Source of the DNA: Symsagittifera roscoffensis
Taxonomy: Eukaryota; Xenacoelomorpha; Acoela; Convolutidae
DNA length: 64,000 bases
Direction: 5' to 3'
Assembly (NCBI RefSeq): GCF_963678635.1
Contig: NC_087069.1
Span: 55,348,928-55,412,927 of the forward strand
Shown here piece after piece: positions 58,541-64,000 of this stretch; position 1 is the stretch's first letter; each line of letters starts with the position of its first letter. The notes beneath the pieces are model-generated. The model did not search any database. It saw only the letters and a program-made list of their open reading frames with translations, and was not told the origin of the DNA. A program made the position numbers and the translations under genes.

Positions 58541-61500
58541 CTATCAAATACATGACATATATACTGAGGATAGAAATTTGTATATGACAGTGACGTTGCC
58601 TATGAGTCCAAAGAGGGTGAGGTAGAGGAGGATGATACTATCAAATACATGACATATATACTGAGGATAGAAATAAGTATATGACAGTGACGTTGCCTAT
58701 GAGTCCGAAGAGGGTGAGGAAGAGGAGGATGATACTATCAAATACATGACATATATACTGAGGATAGGAATATGTATTTGACAGTGAGGTTGCCTATGAG
58801 TCCGAAGAGGGTGAGAAAGAGGAGGATGATACTATAAAATACATGACATATATACTGAGGATAGAAATAAGTATATGACAGTGACGTTGCCGATTAGTCC
58901 GAAAAGGGTGAGAAAGAGGAGGATGATACTATAAAAAACATGACATATATACTGATGATAGGAATATGTATATGACAGTGAGGTTGCCTATGAGTCCGAA
59001 GAGGGTGAGGAAGAGGAGGATGATACTATAAAATACATGACATATATACTGAGGATAGAAAAAGTATATGACAGTGAAGTTGCCGATTAGTCCGAAAAGG
59101 GTGAGAAAGAGGAGGATGATACTATAAAAAACATGACATATATACTGATGATAGGAATATGTATTTGACAGTGAGGTTGCCTATGAGTCCGAAGAGGGTG
59201 AGGAAGAGGAGGATGATACTATCAAATACATGACATATATACTGAGGATAGAAATATGTATATGACAGTGAAGTTGCCGATTAGTCCGAAAAGGGTGAGA
59301 AAGAGGAGGATGATACTATAAAAAACATGACATATATACTGATGATAGGAATATGTATTTGACAGTGAGGTTGCCTATGAGTCCGAAGAGGGTGAGAAAG
59401 AGGAGGATGATACTATAAAATACATGACATATATACTGAGGATAGAAATAAGTATATGACAGTGACGTTGCCTATGAGTCCGAAGAGGGTGAGGAAGAGG
59501 AGGATGATACTATCAAATACATGACATATATACTGAGGATAGAAATATGTATATGACAGTGAAGTTGCCGATTAGTCCGAAAAGGGTGAGAAAGAGGAGG
59601 ATGATACTATAAAAAACATGACATATATACTGATGATAGGAATATGTATATGACAGTGAGGTTGCCTATGAGTCCGAAGAGGGTGAGGAAGAGGAGGATG
59701 ATACTATAAAATACATGACATATATACTGAGGATAGAAAAAGTATATGACAGTGACGTTGCCTATGAGTCCGAAGAGGGTGAGGAAGAGGAGGATGATAC
59801 TATCAAATACATGACATATATACTGAGGGTAGAAATATGTATATGACAGTGAAGTTGCCGATTAGTCCGAAAAGGGTGAGAAAGAGGAGGATGATACTAT
59901 AAAAAACATGACATATATACTGATGATAGGAAAATGTATTTGACAGTGAGGTTGCCTATGAGTCCGAAGAGGGTGAGAAAGAGGAGGATGATACTATAAA
60001 ATACATGACATGTTTACTGACGATAGGAATATGTATATGACACTGAGGTTGCCGATGAGTCGAAAGAGGAGGATGATACTATAAAATACTGGACTTATAT
60101 ACTGACGATAGAAATATGTATTGAACAGTGAGGTTGCCGATGAGTACGAAGAGGGTGAGAAAGAGGAGCATGATACTAAAAAATACATGACTTATATACT
60201 GACGATAGGAATATGTATATGACAGTGAGGTTGCCGATGAGTCCGAAGAGGGTGAGAAAGAGGAGGATGATACTATAAAATACATGACATATATACTGAG
60301 GATAGAAATATGTATATGACAGTGACGTTACCTATGAATCTGAAGAGGGCGAGGAAGAAGAGGATGATACTATAAAATACATGTCATGTATACTGAGGAT
60401 AGAAGTATGTATATGACAGTGAGGTTGCCTATGAGTCCGAAGAGGGTGAGGAAGAGGAGGATGATATTATCAAATACACGACAAATATACTGAGGATAGA
60501 AATATGTATATGACAGTGAAGTTGCCGATTAGTCCGAAAAGGGTGAGAAAGAGGAGGATGATTCTATAAAATACATGACATATATACTGAGGATAGAAAT
60601 AAGTATATGACAGTGACGTTGCCTATGAGTCCGAAGAGGGTGAGGAAGAGGAGGATGATACTATCAAATACATGACATATATACTGAGGATAGAAATATG
60701 TATATGACAGTGAAGTTGCCGATTAGTCCGAAAATTGTGAGAAAGAGGAGGATGATACTATAAAAAACATGACATATAAACTGATGATAGGAATATGTAT
60801 ATGACAGCGAGGTTGCCTATGAGTCCGAAGAGGGTGAGGAAGAGGAGGATGATACTATAAAATACATGACATATATACTGAGGATAGAAATAAGTATATG
60901 ACAGTGACGTTGCCTATGAGTCCGAAGAGGGTGAGGAAGAGGAGGATGATACTATCAAATACATGACATATATACTGAGGATAGAAATATGTATATGACA
61001 GTGAAGTTGCCGATTAGTCCGAAAAGGGTGAGAAAGAGGAGGATGATACTATAAAAAACATGACATATATACTGAAAATAGGAATATGTATTTGACAGTG
61101 AGGTTGCCTATGAGTCCGAAGAGGGTGAGAAAGAGGAGGATGATACTAAAAAATACATGACATGTTTACTGACGATAGGAATATGTATATGACAGTGAGT
61201 TTGCCGATGAGTCGAAAGAGGAGGATGATACTATAAAATACTGGACTTATATACTGACGATAGAAATATGTATTGAACAGTGAGGTTGCCGATGAGTACG
61301 AAGAGGGTGAGAAAGAGGAGCATGATACTAAAAAATACATGACTTATATACTGACGATAGGAATATGTATATGACAGTGAGGTTGCCGATGAGTCCGAAG
61401 AGGGTGAGAAAGAGGAGGATGATACTATAAAATACATGACATATATACTGAGGATAGAATTATGTATATGACAGTGACGTTGCCTATGAATCTGAAGAGG

Positions 61501-64000
61501 GCGAGGAAGAAGAGGATGATACTATAAAATACATGTCATGTATACTGAGGATAGAAGTATGTATATGACAGTGAGGTTGCCTATGAGTCCGAAGAGGGTG
61601 AGGAAGAGGAGGATGATACTATCAAATACACGACATATATACTGAGGATAGAAATATGTATATGACAGTGAAGTTGCCGATTAGTCCGAAAAGGGTGAGA
61701 AAGAGGAGGATGATTCTATAAAATACATGACATATATACTGATGATAGGAATATGTATATGACAGTGAGGTTGCCTATGAGTCCGAAGAGGGTGAGAAAG
61801 AGGAGGATGATACTATAAAATACATGACTTATATACTGACGATAGGAATATGTATATGGCAGTGAGGATGTCGATGAGCCGGAAGAGGGCGAGGAAGAGG
61901 AAGATGATACTATAAAATACATGACTTATATACTGACGATAGGAATGTGTGTATGACAGTGAGGTTGCCGATGAGTACGAAGAGGTTGAGAAAGAGGAGG
62001 ATGATACTATAAAATACATGACTTTTATACTGACGATATGAATATGTATATGACAGTGAGGTTGCCGATGAGTACGAAGAGGGTGAGAAAGAGGAGGATG
62101 ATACTATAAAATACATGACTTATATACTGACGATAGGAATATGTATATGACAGTGAGGTTGCCGATGAGTCCGAAGAGGGTGAGGAAGAGGAGGATGATA
62201 CTATCAAATACACGACATATATACTGAGGATAGAAATATGTATATGACAGTGAAGTTGCCGATTAGTCCGAAAAGGGTGAGAAAGAGGAGGATGATTCTA
62301 TAAAATACATGACATATATACTGATGATAGGAATATGTATATGACAGTGAGGTTGCCTATGAGTCCGAAGAGGGTGAGAAAGAGGAGGATGATACTATAA
62401 AATACATGACATATATACTGAGGATAGAAATATGTATATGACAGTGAAGTTGCCGATTAGTCCGAAAAGGGTGAGAAAGAGGAGGATGATTCTATAAAAT
62501 ACATGACATATATACTGATGATAGGAATATGTATATGACAGTGAGGTTGCCTATGAGTCCGAAGAGGGTGAGAAAGAGGAGGATGATACTATAAAATACA
62601 TGACTTATATACTGACGATAGGAATATGTATATGGCAGTGAGGATGTCGATGAGCCGGAAGAGGTTGAGAAAGAGGAGGATGATACTATAAAATACATGA
62701 CTTTTATACTGACGATATGAATATGTATATGACAGTGAGGTTGCCGATGAGTACGAAGAGGGTGAGAAAGAGGAGGATGATACTATAAAATACATGACTT
62801 ATATACTGACGATAGGAATATGTATATGACAGTGAGGTTGCCGATGAGTACCAAGAGGGTGAGAAAGAGGAGGATGATACTATAAAATATATGACTTATA
62901 TACTGACGATAGTAATATGTATATGACAGTGAGGTTGCCGATGGGTCCGAAGGGGGTGAGAAAGAGGTGGACGATACTCTAAAATACATGACTTAGTACT
63001 GACGATAGGAATATGTATATGACAGTGAGGTTGCCGATGTACGAAGAGGTTGAGAAAGAGGAGGATGATACAATAAAATACATGACATAAATACTGATGA
63101 TAGGAATATGTTTATGACAGTGAGGATGCCTATGAGTCCGAAGAGGGTGAGAAAGAGGAGGATGATACTATAAGATACATGACATGTTTACTGACGATAG
63201 GAATATGTATATGACAGTAAGGTTGCCGATGAGTCGGAAGAGGAGGATGATACTATAAAGTACTTGACTTATATACTGACGATAGAAATATGTATTGAAC
63301 AGTGAGGTTGCCGATGAGTACGAAGAGGGTGAGAAAGAGGAGCATGATACTAAAAAATACATGACTTATATACTGACGATAGGAATATGTATATGACAGT
63401 GAGGTTGCCGATGAGTCCGAAGAGGGTGAGAAAGAGGAGGCTGATACTATAAAATACATGACATATACACTGAGGATAGAAATATGTATATGACAGTGAC
63501 GTTGCCTATGAATCTGAAGAGGGCGAGGAAGAAGAGGATGATACTATAAAATACATGTCATATAGACTGAGGATAGAAGTATGTATATGAGAGTGATGTT
63601 GCCTATGAGTCCGAAGAGGGTGAGGAAGAGGAGGATGATACTATCAAATACATGACATATATACTGAGGATAGAAATATGTATATGACAGTGACGTTGCC
63701 GATTAGTCCGAAAAGGGTGAGAAAGAGGAGGATGATTCTATAAAATACATGACATATATACTGATGATAGGAATATGTATATGACAGTGAGGTTGCCTAT
63801 GAGTCCGAAGAGGGTGAGAAAGAGGAGGATGATACTATAAAATACATGACTTATATACTGACGATAGGAATATGTATATGGCAGTGAGGTTGTCGATGAG
63901 CCGGAAGAGGGCGAGGAAGAGGAGGATGATACTATAAAATACATGACTTATATACTGACGATAGGAATGTGTGTATGACAGTGAGGTTGCCGATGAGTAC
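58472..64000 (-). repeat. Tandem array of about 58 opsin TM1-exon units, 97 bp each
   Basis: From the functional-looking TM1 exon to the window edge the sequence is a continuous array of 97-bp units; I count 57 full and one partial. Each unit on the minus strand is a spacer ending in ATAG, a 69-nt block starting T-ATC-ATC-CTC and encoding a TM1 helix with GLIGN in most copies, then in intact copies GTCAGTATAT. Three copies (near 60050, 61200 and 63230) share a 12-nt in-frame deletion; a copy near 63040 has a 2-nt deletion inside the block. Four subtypes can be told apart by the base before GATA (C, G or T on the plus strand) and by GCCGATGAG, GCCTATGAG or GCCGATTAG. Larger blocks recur: about 59994-60300 reappears 1152 bp and again 2022 bp further on. 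The array continues past the window. Confidence 0.95.

Noticed and set aside
60079-63944. Many 68-codon ORFs starting MYFIVSSSSFSPSS
   Set aside because: Each spans two array units in different frames: the first half is an out-of-frame reading of the TM1 block and only the second half (after YS) is the TM1 frame. They are not separate genes.

Overview
The window looks like AT-rich nuclear DNA from an invertebrate animal. All protein genes are split by many introns of 0.3 to 8 kb that are full of dispersed repeats. There is one nuclear tRNA gene, and the proteins are animal ones: a ZFR-type RNA-binding protein, the centriole protein CEP135 and a Gq/rhabdomeric-type opsin. I cannot name the species. 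All exon coordinates were built by hand from splice sites and phases; in each model the phases close without a frameshift.

Layout. (1) 374-11472, + strand: the 3' part of ZFR (second and third zinc fingers, DZF domain, stop); its 5' exons lie left of the window. (2) 15858-33897, + strand: a 21-exon gene for about 1292 residues that I do not recognise, followed by AATAAA at 34262. (3) 35378-51405, + strand: a CEP135 (Bld10-family) gene from its start codon. It has eight convincing exons and a putative short last exon, so it encodes only the N-terminal third of the usual protein. Its 8-kb intron 7 holds a minus-strand tRNA with anticodon UAA and a small orphan exon-like ORF. (4) 58540-52364, - strand: seven exons of an opsin, from TM1 to the stop, converging tail to tail on CEP135. 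(5) 58472 to the window edge: about 58 tandem copies of the opsin TM1 exon, each a 97-bp unit (69-nt exon plus 28-nt spacer).

The most unusual system is that array. The unit is phase-symmetric (phase 2 at both ends, 23 codons). Adjacent copies are separated by only 28 nt that begin GT and end AG in the intact copies. Much of the variation between copies is synonymous or conservative in the TM1 frame. By my count 21 of 58 copies keep the GT donor in the position that splices in frame to the TM2 exon. This could be a large bank of alternative TM1 exons, or a minisatellite that captured an exon; transcript data would decide.

Other notable points are three GC-AG introns with the identical donor GCTAGT (two in CEP135, one in the opsin), a leucine-anticodon tRNA with the serine-type discriminator G73, an opsin with Asp at the usual Glu181 counterion site and NAxxY instead of NPxxY, a Tc1/mariner-like foldback element at a TA target, tRNA-derived SINEs, and a repeat family whose recognised copies all lie in one orientation. 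Apart from the convergent CEP135/opsin pair, the genes show no functional grouping.
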